Assembly (NCBI GenBank): GCA_900491605.1
Contig: UESW01004420.1
Location: forward strand, 193,796 to 257,795
Origin: Calamus simplicifolius
Lineage: Eukaryota > Streptophyta > Magnoliopsida > Arecales > Arecaceae
Length of the DNA: 64,000 nt
Direction of reading: 5' to 3'
This document shows positions 44,072 to 56,914 of this stretch, piece by piece. Position numbers and translations under genes: made by a program. Below the pieces are notes generated by a model, which was given only the letters and a program-made list of their open reading frames with translations, did no database searches and was not told where the DNA came from. Position 1 is the stretch's first letter. The number at the start of each line of letters is the position of its first letter.

Positions 44072-45950
44072 TGTGGAACCCCCTCAAGAGAAACACCCCT
44101 CACTTCTCTGACTCAGAGAGGACCACCACCACCACTAAACTGTCACTAGAACAGCTATATCACGACCCTGCATCCCGGGAAGTGTAAATAACAGCCACAA
44201 CAAAGAACAATTCCAAGTTTGCAAATACAAGATGGTGGTGTGGACTTTGGAATCAAGTTGTTGTTAAAAAATAGAAAATGATATAAAGCTTCCATCACAA
44301 GAAGAAACAAATGGATCTAGATTTAAAAGGCCATTCCACTTAAATATGGAGGAGACCCAGAGATGCGGTCCAAGAGAAAAGGTATATTGTTTCCCTGATC
44401 CGCGGCAAAGCCCACGAGGTCCGGGAGCAAGTGGTCAGGCACAGGAGACAGCCACAGTCTCTCTAGACTAGTAAACAATTAAGGGAGAGCTGAGACACAC
44501 ACAAACACTAAGCTGACACCTCCACCTCTCTACCATTTGTTAATGGATTTCCTTTTGATTTCAGCTGTGTATAGTGCCCTGCCATTCTCTTTTATTTTTT
44601 TCTCCCCCCAGTTGTTTCTAAGATCTACAAGATCTAGTGTCCCATTCTTCAACTCTTATGCCACGGCATCCACATTCCACCAGTTCAACTCCCAACTTGT
44701 GTGATTACAACTCCTGCAAGACCAAACCAGCGCATTGAAGTGAGGAGGAGATCACTAAAACCTCACGATGGGTACCATTTTATTAGGGAGAAGGGGGTGA
44801 AGAGAGACCAAAACAACTGCTCTCTTTGAAGGAATCTTATCAAGTGGCAAAAACCAACATCTGAAGGCTTATAGAATAACAATAAATATATGGATGCCAA
44901 GAAAACATGTGACGGCTTTAAGACTCCAGCGTAGTTATTAGAAGAGCAAAGGAAAATCCATCAAAATATAAAGCAAAACTGCATTCTAACTATAAAACAA
45001 ATTAAAAAATAGCATATAAACATGGAGATCAAGGGGGAAAAAAGAAAAACAATAACATACAGTAGCACTATAGGTGAAATAATATCAAACCACATGACAT
45101 CATAGATCAAATACATCAGATAAATTTTGCACTTTGGAAGTTGGGAAATATACCAACTCATATAAAGTAATAATTCCCAGTCAAAACATGTTGATTTTTT
45201 CAGAAAAAATTAGTACAAGTCTATAGGGAGTCAAGGTTCATAAAACCCAAAACCAGCTTAAAGGGGGGGGAAATCTCAAAAATTCTCACATTTTAGAGAA
45301 GAAAATGATGAAAAAGGAAGCTCAGAGAGAGAGAGAGAGGAAAAGCAAGAGCACGAAGAACTAACCAACCTCAAGAGTGTGTGAAAATGGCCACCGGAGC
45401 ACTAAAACCCACAAACAACAGAGGAACACAAAGCCGAAAGCCAACAAAACCAGGACTATTAAGAAGAGGAAAATAATGGAATTTTTGACTAGAAAAAAAA
45501 AAAAAGCGACACCACCTTAAAGTCATGAACTGAGCACCTCCAGGTGTCGCCTAAGGATCACACTCCATAGACGCCCGGCAGTAAACCCATGATGACCCCT
45601 CCCATGCCGACACCTCCTCTCTGCGTGCTGTCAGTCCCCTCACTCCCCCAAAACCACTGTCGCCCAGCAAAAGCAAAAGAAGTGAGCTCAAATCCAATGG
45701 CTCAAGTCCAACGACCACAAGAATCCAAAGAACAAGCTCTGAACTCCTCCTCTTTTACCAATTCCCTTTCTCCCTCTAGAGAAGAGGAGGGTTAAACGTC
45801 AAAAACAAACGCTTCTTTTTCTCCTTCTTTCTCTCCTTTTTATTGCCATTAAGTGCTTCTTTATTAACTACTACCACCCACAGACTCTCTTTTCCCTCTC
45901 CCTCCCTCCCTCCCTCTCCCTCTCTCTCTCAGTTATAACATGAAGTGACT
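44072..45950 (-). promoter_or_regulatory. NPY 5' leader and promoter region
   Basis: In the gene's direction there is a CT-rich leader-like tract near 45340-45320, an AATAAAAAGG box near 45840 and a GA-rich tract at 45931-45895. A short upstream ORF (44173-44135, 12 codons plus stop, MQGRDIAVLVTV) would lie in the leader if that stretch is transcribed. The transcription start and any leader intron cannot be fixed from sequence. Confidence 0.45.
45892..45931. repeat. CT/CCCT microsatellite
   Basis: CTCTCCCTCCCTCCC-type tract. A second short GA run lies at 45323-45339. Confidence 0.95.
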
Positions 45951-48900
45951 TTTGTACCCTATTATTATGAAAAAATTTTGAAGACGCCACCCGTTGGCTA
46001 CTAGATAACGTATACTTTATTTCCTAGGATACCAGAGTATTCTGAATTTATATAATCTTTTATTTATTTTATCATGGATTTAGTTCAATCAGGGAGTGGT
46101 CAATAAAGAATGTCAACTGCTCTTCTTTTTAACACGTCCTCAGTCCCAATACTTCACAGTTATTTTTTTTTAAATCATGAAGGCTGCCTTCCCAACAACA
46201 CTGCTTTCTTTGATGATGCCCATACCCTTTTTCCACCTCGTTTTTTCTTGCTTTGCTTGCTGCCATATATTTTACTGGACTTTGTCGCCTCTGATATGCT
46301 CAACTTGTCCCCATGATGTTGTTGAGATATAATTTGATCTTGAAAACAATGTTATTAATTTGTTTGATGTAAAGAATAATGATAGTAGATTATCAAGAAA
46401 AATAAAAACAATATTAGTATGATAATGATTGATCAAATAAATTTTAAATGCAAATTATGACCACTCTTGTCATAAATTGTAAGATTGATGGCTTCAGTGA
46501 TAAAAAAAATATTTTAATTTAGTTTTCTCCTTGAGCTAGATGGTATTAATATATCATCAGTAGTTCTTCCAAGAACTAGCCTGGAAGAGGCTGATACTGG
46601 CCGAGATAAAGCAGATTGAATGTAATATTTTTATTTATCGCTTAAGAATTTTGCTCCAAATTGACCAAAGCATAGGAAAAGCATCTTTAGAAACTCATGA
46701 ATGACATTGCCCAAAGTAAAGGTTTTTGCCCAATATTGAGCTCTTTAGCTTCTTATTTTTGAAAGATAATGAAGTTTATTTTTATTCTTTATATGCCCTG
46801 AGAACCAATAGGATCAATCACTTACATAGAACACAGTATTGTACTTTGATTAATACAATGGAATGATGCCAATTTCCTATTGCCATGGTTGTGCAAAATA
46901 GATGAGACACAACCTTCTACTTTAGTCATCAGTATTTCACAAACTTCCTTCAGACTCTGCAATCCAATGGAGGTGGTGGTGTTGCTTCCTAACATTTATG
47001 CTTTACTAGCCACTTCAACATACAAAAAGATAGATACATGAAACATATTGTAACACAAGATTTTACCAAAAATACTAACTAAAAAGATATTAATTAGGCT
47101 TTTTGATCACACATAAGTACTTAGAATTTTCTCAGTATATAACTTATGTTAGAATAAACACCGATCAATATGTATGCTTATATACTCTCTCATTGAAACC
47201 ATAACATCCTCACTAGGCTAAAAATTTATATTTAAATCCACACCCAAAATCAATCACAAACACATAATGTTCATCTGCAATATCTCTTAAGACTTTATCC
47301 GAAAAGACTAGTTAGAAAGTATTATTTTGACTTATTTATCATGTATGGTATTTAGGATCTTTTTAATGCATAATCAATATACAACTATATACTTATCAAT
47401 ATGAGCTATTATAGATCATAAGCAAAGTAGCCCACCAAAATTAATTATTTGACAAATCTAGAAAAATAAATGCTTTTTTCAATAGTAATTAAAAACAAAG
47501 TCATCAAGTAATTGTTTTTTGACTATGGTGCTCCTCACATGGAAGGTCCTCGTTTTAAGCTCTAGAAAGATCTCTTAATAAAAAGTATGAGTTAGCTGCC
47601 TCTTCTCATTCTAACCACTACAACTAATCTTTGTTTATTTCTTCTTCAACACCTATTTAATCTTCAATTCCCCCTACTAATGATGAACTTCTTTCCCTTT
47701 ACCCATGTGGATCGTTTGTGTCCACAAGTCCTAACTCCACATGCCATGGCCTTCCAAACCTAAAATGGTACAAACCACATAAAAATCTATAATATTCTCC
47801 ACTCTTCTCCATAATGATGTTTACCTTTCTTAGTTTTAACTTAAGATCACTAATCTTCTTTCTTAACTAAAATCATAGGCCACCTTCCAGTTAAAGGTGG
47901 CTAGTTACATATGGAGCTGACATTAAATTTAGATGATCTGAAATTGATTTCAAAACCATTAGTGTGATACTTGCGTATGCTCTATGTTATCTATTTAATA
48001 TTAAAGACTAAACAATGTGTTCAATGCCATCTAAATGATTCTTGAGTTTATATTTATGAGGATTAGGTTTTGATATCTCTAGAAACAAAACTAAGAATGT
48101 ATAAGAATTGTTATCCAAGAAAGAATATATTTTAACCTACTATTTACTTTATCTCCAAAGAATATCCATTATCAGCCTTCATATACAAATAAACTATATT
48201 AAAATAAGGATATTGAGATAAATATGTGCTAATACAAGAAAAAAATAAAGTAAGAAATAGTCATTCATAAAAAGATGAAGATAGCACCAATTAAGAATAA
48301 ATAAAAGAAGGGACGACTTAAATGTTTAAAATATTTGTAATGTAGACTTAGGAATATACTACAGAGGAGTAATTTAAAATATGTAGAAGAAAAAAAAAAG
48401 ATAGAGATAGACCAAAATTTGTATTAGATGAAGTGAGAAAGCAAAATTTAAAATCTTTGCATCTTAATAAAAATATGAGTCAAAATCGAATAGAATAAAG
48501 AAAAATAATTTTTGTAACTAATGTCAGCTAGTTCAGGATTAAGGCTTTATCATTATTATTATTAAATATAAATAATTCATAATAGTTCTATGACAAAATC
48601 TTGTTAAGTTACATGAAACTCTATTTGATAGCTAGCATTATTTTCAATTGATTTGAAAAAAAAAAAGTGTTCTTGTTTCTAACTTGGATTTACATGAACA
48701 TCTTAAAACCGATGTTCCACCTAGATGGGTAGCCATTACTTGATATCAAGAATAATTAAGAATAGTGTTCGTGGGAGGCTGATAAGAAAAAATAGGGAAT
48801 AATCAAGGTATTTCGAGATCTTAGCCAATATTATAGGAACCAACAAATTAAAATTCTGCCTGATATAGTACACAAAATATATCACACCTACAATCTTGGC

Positions 48901-50514
48901 CAAGGTAAAACCCTTGAGTCCATACCAAGTTGATCTTCTTAAATATTCAAATCAACTTTGCTTGATTCACATTCTAAGTCTCATCTGTGTTAAAGCCAAG
49001 CAAAGCTAACTTTTCGAATAAGATTCTTAGTTTGCCATGTTTTATTGTACAAATTATGCTGCATTAAGTCTAATCTTATTGGATGCATCGTTGATTTGCC
49101 TAAGAATTTGAATATGGTTTTGGGACATTTGGAGATACATGCCTAGATCTAGGTTCAATTTAACAGCCAACTTTTGGAACAATATTTTAATTAGTATAAC
49201 TTTATATTTCATCATGGTAGTTGAAGTGAGGTTAAATTTCACTAGACACATGATTGAAATTCACTCTAAGAATTAGATCTAGGTCTGGATCTCATCTTCA
49301 TGCCTCATCAGCTTGTCTTTCAATAAGGTCGATTTCGAGTTAGGTATGGGACTCTAAGCTAGACCTAACTTTTCCACATGTGCCAAGATAGGCAATGTCA
49401 AGTCTATCCAGCATCTTCTCCTTTGATTATCAGACAAGAATTAAGAAACAAGTTCTCAGTCAAAACAATACTAATTGCTGCCCTTTGCAATACATTTATT
49501 GTCAATCCAATTGGCCTACCATTTAGCCAGCTAAAATTTAGTCTACTTTGCATCATGTCAAGCTTCCTTTCACTTTGATCTGTCCCCTTCCTTGCTCATC
49601 TTCCTACACCTTTATCATGGGGCCATGTCTCCACCCCTCCTCCCAAAATAGCCCGGGGAAATGGCTTGCACAAGAGCACCAGCTTTGGCTGCAATCCAGG
49701 CATCGTTTGCCATGCTAGTGCTCTCCACCTTTGAATTGGAGGACTTTGGTCCACGCTTCTCACGTACAGCTACAGAACTTGATAGAACTCCCAAGAATGT
49801 CTTACGTGGATGCTAGACCAAGCATAACCCCAAGCTAGAAAGCATGCTAAGCTCACAAAAGTCTTGCAAAAGATCCCCTTGCTATGCTGTAGCCAATTCT
49901 TAATCATCCTACTAGGACATGGACACGTCACCTTAATGGGCTAATGGGGGACATAACAACGTGGGGACAGTGGAACAATAACAAAACAAAAGAGAATCCC
50001 ATGAGAAGGGATTAAACTGTTTGGATGGCAAGATCTTGGACTCTGCTCTCTCAAATAAGTATCCATAATTCTAAGCAACAAAAAAAAATATGGGGCCTCA
50101 TGGAACTCGAGATCTTACGTGGATAAGGAGACAGAGAAGGGGCCAGAGTGTTTCCGAAGCACTAGATTCGGTCGTTGGCGCAAGCCAACGCGACGGCCTG
50201 CGAGGCGTTGCGACTTAAAAGGAGTGTAGTGTTTTAACCAAAGAAAATAAGAAAAAAAAAAAGGACTGCTGTGGGACCAACCAAACAAAGAAAGGGCACG
50301 GAAAGAGAGGTGGCAGAGTGGATGCTTAATGTCCACAAGAAAAAGATATTTTATGGAATGCATGCATGCATGCATAGGTTACACACTTATTGAATGAAAA
50401 AGATTAGAAAGAAGTTTTTTTAATTATTCTTTTAAAGAAGTTGTTGCTGAATTGTATGCTGCGTGAGCTGGGAGCATCGGCATATAATCTTTATCTTTTA
50501 AAAGCTTCACTTCT
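45951..50514. other. AT-rich intergenic DNA, no gene seen
   Basis: Only short chance frames. A local GC-richer patch at 50130-50220 has no coding support. GCATGCATGCATGCAT lies near 50361. Confidence 0.5.
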
Positions 50515-51034
50515 AAAATTTATCAAAATCAACTTTGATGAGAATTTTTAAGACAGACTTATGGGATCACTTTTGTGATTCGAGGCTGAACGGTACGATG
50601 TTGGCGGCTGGGAGGATTCGATCTTCTTGACCTCTTTGTGCCACTAACTGAGTTGTATAATGCGTGGACTGGGATATCCTATGCCATCGGTGATCTGGGC
50701 ATCAGAAGGCTTATTATAGAGGGGATTTCATTATTGTTATTCATTGGCTTTGGCAGGATTTCGACGACCATTCACCCACCAACCCCTTCATCCGTGACAT
50801 TCAGACTATGCTTCAGCATGCTTTTAGCGCCTAGATCTGGCACATCTATTGGGAAGCCAACTCAGTGATTGACTAGGTAGCTGTCCGAGTAGCCCATCAC
50901 TTCAGGCCTTGGTGCTGAAAATAGGGTGATCCGTGCCCTTTGGTTTTTATCAAATTTTATATTCTGATATTTTGGACTTGACTCATCTTAAATTACCGCG
51001 ATTATCCGTCTGTACCATAAAAAAAAAAAAAAAG
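50515..51034 (+). mobile_element. LINE 3' end (5' truncated), copy 1
   Basis: A broken RNase H-like frame: FIKINFDENF, a VIRG-like block, ELYNAWTGISYA, LIIEG, then an HIYWEAN block with a stop inside. It ends GTCTGTACCAT followed by an A run at 51019-51033. This is the C-terminal RNase H of a plant LINE, truncated at the 5' end, as is usual for target-primed insertion. Confidence 0.8.
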
Positions 51035-51249
51035 GGAATTGTAGACCTCCTAGAAAAGGGTTTGATAAAAATTTACAAATAGATGATAGAACTGAAATTA
51101 TGCAGGCTACTACTAACTTAGGGCAAAAGATCAAATTTTACTCTCCAAAATCATGCAGCCCAAATCTATTCCATACTCAAGATTATTGCCGGTACAGCTA
51201 AAATATTTTATATTGATTGAAGAGAATGGAACAAATTCTTAGGGTTAAC

Positions 51250-52355
51250 ACGGTTAGGATTCAAAGTTTGCTTTATCTTCCAGGGCTCCTACCAGGGATT
51301 TGATAAAGATTTTCAGGCCTGTGCCCTAGCGTTCGGAGGATGCGGCATGGATTTGAAAGATCCCCACTCTTCCTAGGATTCAGCTCTTTATCTGGAAGCT
51401 TCTGTGGGATTGTTTGCCTACCTGTGTCCTCTCTCGGAGGGTCTGGCTATTCAGCCGATCTATCCCTTGTGTAGGCTGAGGAGGAATCCACTGATCATGC
51501 TATCTTTATATGTCACAGAGCTAGACGGATATGGGATCTTGTGGGTTATTCTGTTAGATTGCTTGATTCAGGCTCCCCTCGCTCTTCCTTTCTTCTTGAC
51601 CTCCGGAGGGATTATCAGCAAAAGAATGGGCTTTGGGCTACCACGGCTTATCAGATTTGGCTCTCGAGAAACCAGCTTATTTTTACTGATGATTCTATCT
51701 CTGCTCTTCGGATTGTAAGGAAGACTAGATATTTGGTAGCGGACTGTGCCCGTATTGGTTCTGACGTCTCTGGCCTCTGGGGTTCCTCTGTTGCTTCGGC
51801 AGCAAATCAACATATGGTTTTCATCTCTTGGAACCCCCCTCAAGGGTTCATCAAAATCAATTTTGATGGTAGTGTCCGCGGTAGAGCTGCAGGTTCTGCT
51901 TTCGTCATCCGTGGTCACCATGGTAACTTGTTGGCTGCGGGAGGGTTTGGTACTTTGACTCCTCTGTCCCTATGTCTGAGCTTTATGCGGCTTGGCGGGC
52001 ATCTCTTATGCTGCTCGGATTCTTCATGCTAAGAGGTTTTTGATTGAGGGTGATTCAAGTCGGACATCTCTTGGTTGCAGAAGGAGAATTGGCCTCCTGG
52101 CCCTGCGAATCCGATTCTTACGGATATTTGGACTATCCTGCGGGAGAGCGATTGCACCCAGATCCGCCATATTTATCGTGAAGCCAATTTGGCGGTGGAC
52201 TGGGTGGCTACGGCAGCGGCGCAGCATGCTGGATTGTGGATATGGAAGCCGGACGATCCCTGTCCTTCTTTATTGAGGCAAATTTTGAGTTCGGATCTAT
52301 CTGAGTTGATTCGCACGCGACTAGTGTGATCACCGTATGTACCAAAAAAAAAAAA
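51250..52355 (+). mobile_element. LINE 3' end (5' truncated), copy 2
   Basis: A zf-RVT-like segment (TLPRIQLFIWKLLWDCLPT, about 51370-51420) precedes an RNase H: SWNPPQGFIKINFDGSVRG at 51829, FVIRG, FLIEGDS near 52040, and HIYREANLAVDWVATAAA in another frame to a stop at about 52329. A poly(A) lies at 52344-52355 after GTATGTACC. At least two frameshifts. Same family as copy 1. The 5' border is approximate. Confidence 0.88.
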
Positions 52356-54253
52356 GTTTGCTTTATCTAGATCAACTCAATTGAGCTAGTTTGTTTTATA
52401 TAAAATTTATTTTAGTCAAAATTGCTCGAAGCAAATCTAAATTATATCCAGCTCTGTAATTTTTTAAAATATCCAAAATAGTCTCCTATTACAAGAAAAA
52501 AAGGTTTAAAAAATTTATAATTCAAATTTATTTTCTATCATTTAACTTGAACTTGAGTTGTTAATATCATATGGATTTAGATCACTAACAAATTAAGTGA
52601 ACCAGCAAGTAGGCTTAAAATATTACAAATGGTTACAGAGCGCCAATCTACATATACGGATGTTGGTAAGTAAGAGAAAAAAATTATTCATGAGATGATG
52701 ATAGTGAGAGTTTCATTGTGTCGTGGAGCTACTTATACAGTACCAACCGTCTCTGTTAATTAACTTACACTTAAGTTTTTAAGTTTACATGGATTAAATT
52801 CATTAATAGGATTAGCAAATAAATTTGGGATGCTATAGGCTCAAACTTTTCAATAATGATCTTGACGGCCATTATATTCTAACCTATAGGCGTTATATTA
52901 TAGAATCTTGAGACATATCCCTTGTGCCCTTTCATAAAGTTTGATAGGAGCTCATCTCTCAAGTAGTTATTAAATGTTTTCTTGGAAAGTAGATATTAGA
53001 CCAAAAGGATGCTTAAAAAAAAAAGGGCAAGGACAACTTCACAGTAGATACTATATTATAATGCCACATTTCATTAAATTTCTGTTGTCCATTCATTTTA
53101 TTCTAATTGAGTTGCAAATATGCAAGTAACAATACACATGGCTTGCTAGATATTGTATCATAACTCAATAGACAATAGATCGTTCATTGGGTCACCTAAT
53201 TAACTTTTCCTCCACATTCTTTCACATGTCCCTTTTCTTTAATTAATATCAGCAAGCAGCACTCTACTCTACAAATGAGCAGCACTAAGCTTTTCTATTG
53301 TTTAAAGGTGGTGACAGGTTTCGGTTGGGCTCAACTAACTTCACTGGCCCCTGGCAATTGTCTTATGGAGACACTTCTCCCTCATATTCCACTTGGGATT
53401 CGGTTTGTGAAGCCAATATCAGGAGGGAGGATCATTGCATCAATCTCAACTTCTGCTCACATAATATAAAAATTAGGAGATTGGATCCCATATATTAATT
53501 GGTTGGTAACACGCGCTGTTTCCATTATTATAAATACAGTGTTTCGATTATTATAAGTTGCTTTTGGCCGGGGACAATGCCTTGCCGACAGCCCCATGGC
53601 AGGGTGCAAATTCCAACTCGGTGACAGTGAGCCTTAGATTACGGAAGCAAATCTTTTTGGTTTAATAGAAGACTCATCTCCGAAGGTAATATTTGCTTTA
53701 TATTTGGCTTGACCCATGTTGCTGCAAATTTTGGTTCTTTGGCTTGGAAATAGTTCATGTCTGAATCCGAATATCTCTCTTCCATTCTGATGAACCTGCA
53801 AGACAATCCTCATGCAAAAAATATAGAAGATTGTCCCTGCGAAAGATTCTTCGACTCTCAAGTCAGTGGAAACCCAAAGCAATCAGATAAGAAAAAAAAG
53901 ATTATTTCAGAAGGACGCTCCGAAGAAGACCTCTGAAGTGCAATGGCGTCTGCTAGGGTTTTCAGGGCTTAGAATTGGCTTGAGATGCATACCTGAGGGA
54001 TCTTGGGACTTAGTATTTGTGAGCGGCTGAAAAGGTTAGCAGTTACCTGATATTTCGGATGCAGTTATGGAGACTGGCAGTTGATGAGCCTTATCAGGAA
54101 TCTGAAATCTCGTTGATCATGGACGGAATGCTATATTTGGCTTCCATTTCTATTTTAGGAAACTTACTCCAAAATTTTCATGATCGAGATGGTTTATCTT
54201 TCGAGATATTCAGCATGATTTGAGGTAGCGATGGTGCTTTGATATGATGAACT
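52356..54253. other. No gene recognised
   Basis: AT-rich to about 53500, then mixed DNA that may belong to the LTR of element G. Small frames at 53275-53498 and on the minus strand at 53882-53634 have no recognisable family. Confidence 0.4.
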
Positions 54254-54415
54254 TCGGCCCTGCCGATGCATGGAGATAACTCGGCTCTATCGGGGTACGG
54301 AGATAGTCCGGCCCTGTCGAGGTATGGAGACAGTTCGGTCCAGTTGAGGTTCAGAGAAGGGTTGGCCCTGCCGAGGTATGGAGATAGTTCGGTTCTGCCG
54401 AGTTCGGAGATTGCA
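54254..54415 (+). repeat. 27-bp minisatellite, 6 units
   Basis: Units start at 54254, 54281, 54308, 54335, 54362 and 54389, of the form TCGGCCCTGCCGAGGTATGG plus AGATAGT. Inverted, they match the array in the solo LTR at 20806. Confidence 0.93.
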
Positions 54416-54920
54416 GGCAGTGAGACTTATTCTTTTCTAATTGTGACAGTTAGAGGGTCAGAGCCTAGAAGTAGGTCTTGCCGACTACCGCGTCTTCCAA
54501 TCTATGCGGTGATGATTTTATCCCGCATCACATGCCCCCCACTCTCTAGTTTGAAGCATAGGTTTGGGCATAGGGAGTAGAGTCCATAATAGTCTAATTT
54601 CATTGGTGGGATTTGAACCCGCAGAAGCACGTCATGATGGCCCCATAAATACTAAGCTATCATTCTATCATTTCTTCTTGTTGAACGAGGAGAGCCTTTT
54701 CGTTTTCACCCGAGGACGGCTGGTGGAATGATGCGTGGCAGATTTAGGATTTGCTGCGTCTAAACCAAAGGTTCTCGGCGCTTAAGGTTTTCTGCTAATG
54801 ATATCTCGCATTTTGTTGAGGTGATTTGAAAAGAGACAGGCGGCGTCTTCTGGTTATGCCTTTTCAACTTTTTGTCTCTTTCTTTTACTCTGAGCTCAAA
54901 TCTCTCTGATCGGAAAAGCC

Positions 54921-56235
54921 TATGGTCAGCACCTCTTCTGCTCATTCCAGAGATATGGAATGCTCAATTCATTTTGCTTCTACGATGACTTCGGTAAATT
55001 TGGAGAGAATCTACCATGAGTATTGGATTTCTAAAGACATCGAACTATGAGTACTAGGCCCCGAGCAGAGGGTTTTAAATAGATTGGAGTCTGGAACCTT
55101 TTTCTATGAAGAGTACTTCTGAGCGGGTCTTCGTCTTTCCCTTCATCCTCTAGTGAAGGGAATAATGGAGTCTTACGGTATCTATCCTACGATTGTGACG
55201 CTGAATAGTTGGCGCTATATTGTAGGGTTTGTCTCAATGTGTTCGCTTGTGGGGATGACAGCGATGGTCCCCTTGTTCCAGGCATGCTACAATCTTGTCT
55301 TCCCCAAGAGTATTGTCTGGCCCTTCATCGGGCCACAAAAATCTTGCAATAGGATATCGAGGGTCCCGTCCTTTATAAATGGATGAAAATCCTGATCCTT
55401 CCTCGTCGAAGGTGATGCCGAAATCAATTTCCCCCGATTGTAGAGGTGTTTTCCTGAGGATCTGAATAAAGCTCCAACACTATCGAAGTAAGAAAAAGAA
55501 GACTTGAACATCCTCTTTGGTAGTAAGGTGGTCTCGATCAGTGTTCTTCTAGCCGAGGATGCCCTTTCTAATGCGGGGCTCAGTAGTATTGACCCTCAAG
55601 GTAGGCTTTAACCTTATGTTCCATTTATTAGACTAGGCAAGCTTGCACTTGGTTGAATCTTTATTGGCTGTATTAGCAATGGAGAGGTCAAAATTTGGAG
55701 CTCGGATGAGGGAGGAGCTAAGGAAAAGTGGTGAAAAGCATGACTCCAATAAGAGGCACAGATCCGAAAAGATGTCTCATCCACTCTCGCCTAGCCCGAA
55801 GAGGAAGAAGATCAAATTTAGTCGGCAGCCTCCTTTACCGATGAGGAGGGAGGAGGAGATGCCAACGGAAAGGAAGGGAGATCGACTTTACGAGAAGAGG
55901 AGCCGATGGCCGAGGAGAGTCAAAGGAAATATGCTGGAGGGCTCCAAGCCCAAGGGCGATGGTGCTGCTGGATGAGTCTGAAGGGACACCATCAACTAGC
56001 TATGGGGTTGCTCCTCTGGGCGCTGCGGAGCTTTTCCCTAAAGAAATCGAAGGCCGAGAAGGACCCTTGATCGAGGAGTCTTTTCCTAGGGAAATGGAGG
56101 AGAAGCAAGCCATTGAGAGTTAGGAAGTGCCCTTAGTTGAAGAGCTTCTCCACGAAGGACCGAGGGAGACTGAGCAGGCTGCTGAAGGTTGGGAAGAACC
56201 TTAGGCTGAGGAATTGATCAGGCCGAGGTTCCTAG
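54921..56235 (+). pseudogene. Gypsy-type element G: gag-like ORF, first part
   Basis: Broken frame starting MVSTSSAHSRDME. It includes HPLVKGIMESYGIYPTIVTL, SWRYIVGFVSMC and LVFPKS, the pattern of the plant 'putative gypsy-type transposon' gag region (PF04195-like). A basic segment follows (55643-55975, KRHRSEKMSHPLSPSPKRKK). Several stops and shifts. It is interrupted at 56235 by copia F and resumes at 63145. No pol domain of G lies inside the window. Confidence 0.65.
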
Positions 56236-56647
56236 TGTAAAAACTTACCAGTAACGTGCCTAATGTGATTTAGATCAACATGGCACTTCAAAATAAAGTA
56301 AAGCAGCGGAAATAGTGTTGAGGATTACCTCCCGCCATCATTCCGGCCTCGGAATAAAATAAAAGGAAGAAGTTTTGAATTCTGGTTCTTCTGGTCCTTT
56401 CTCTACGCAGATCGATGGTGTGTGGTTTTTCTCATATCGTAGAGCAGGTACCAGGGACCATTTTTTATATACACAAACCCTCCAAAAATTTCTGCCATCA
56501 TAGAGATTTCTGGAGTACGTTATGGGCGATGGTTACGGAGTTGCAAACTTACTCCCGCTGTTTGCACGTTCAAAATTCAAAATACATAAACCACAAAATC
56601 AGGAGTTGGTTATTCCCCTGGCCAGTAGGAATCTAAATTAACCAACA
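56236..56647 (-). repeat. 3' LTR of element F
   Basis: 412 bp, TGTAAAAACTTACC to TTAACCAACA. Confidence 0.97.
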
Positions 56648-56914
56648 TTCTCCCACTTGGTCTATGTATTTTCTACCATGCACGATATTAACATACGGAT
56701 CATGGCGACAGTTCCTCTAAATGTGAGTATTGTCTTCCATGTATCACAATATGTTACACTTCCCAACATAGCCCAAATAACTTAATGAATAAACCCTATG
56801 TTTATTCGTGGTCCAAACATAATGATATTCCTCAAACAAATATGTATACAACTTAAAGGAGAAATATCCAAACTGAATAAGAGTTTCATTGAAGAACAAG
56901 TATATACAATGACA

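Noticed and set aside
51568..51921. 117-codon minus ORF
   Set aside because: Antisense shadow of the LINE RNase H domain.
53275..53498. Two overlapping plus ORFs of about 65 codons
   Set aside because: No family recognised and no splice or start context; probably chance.
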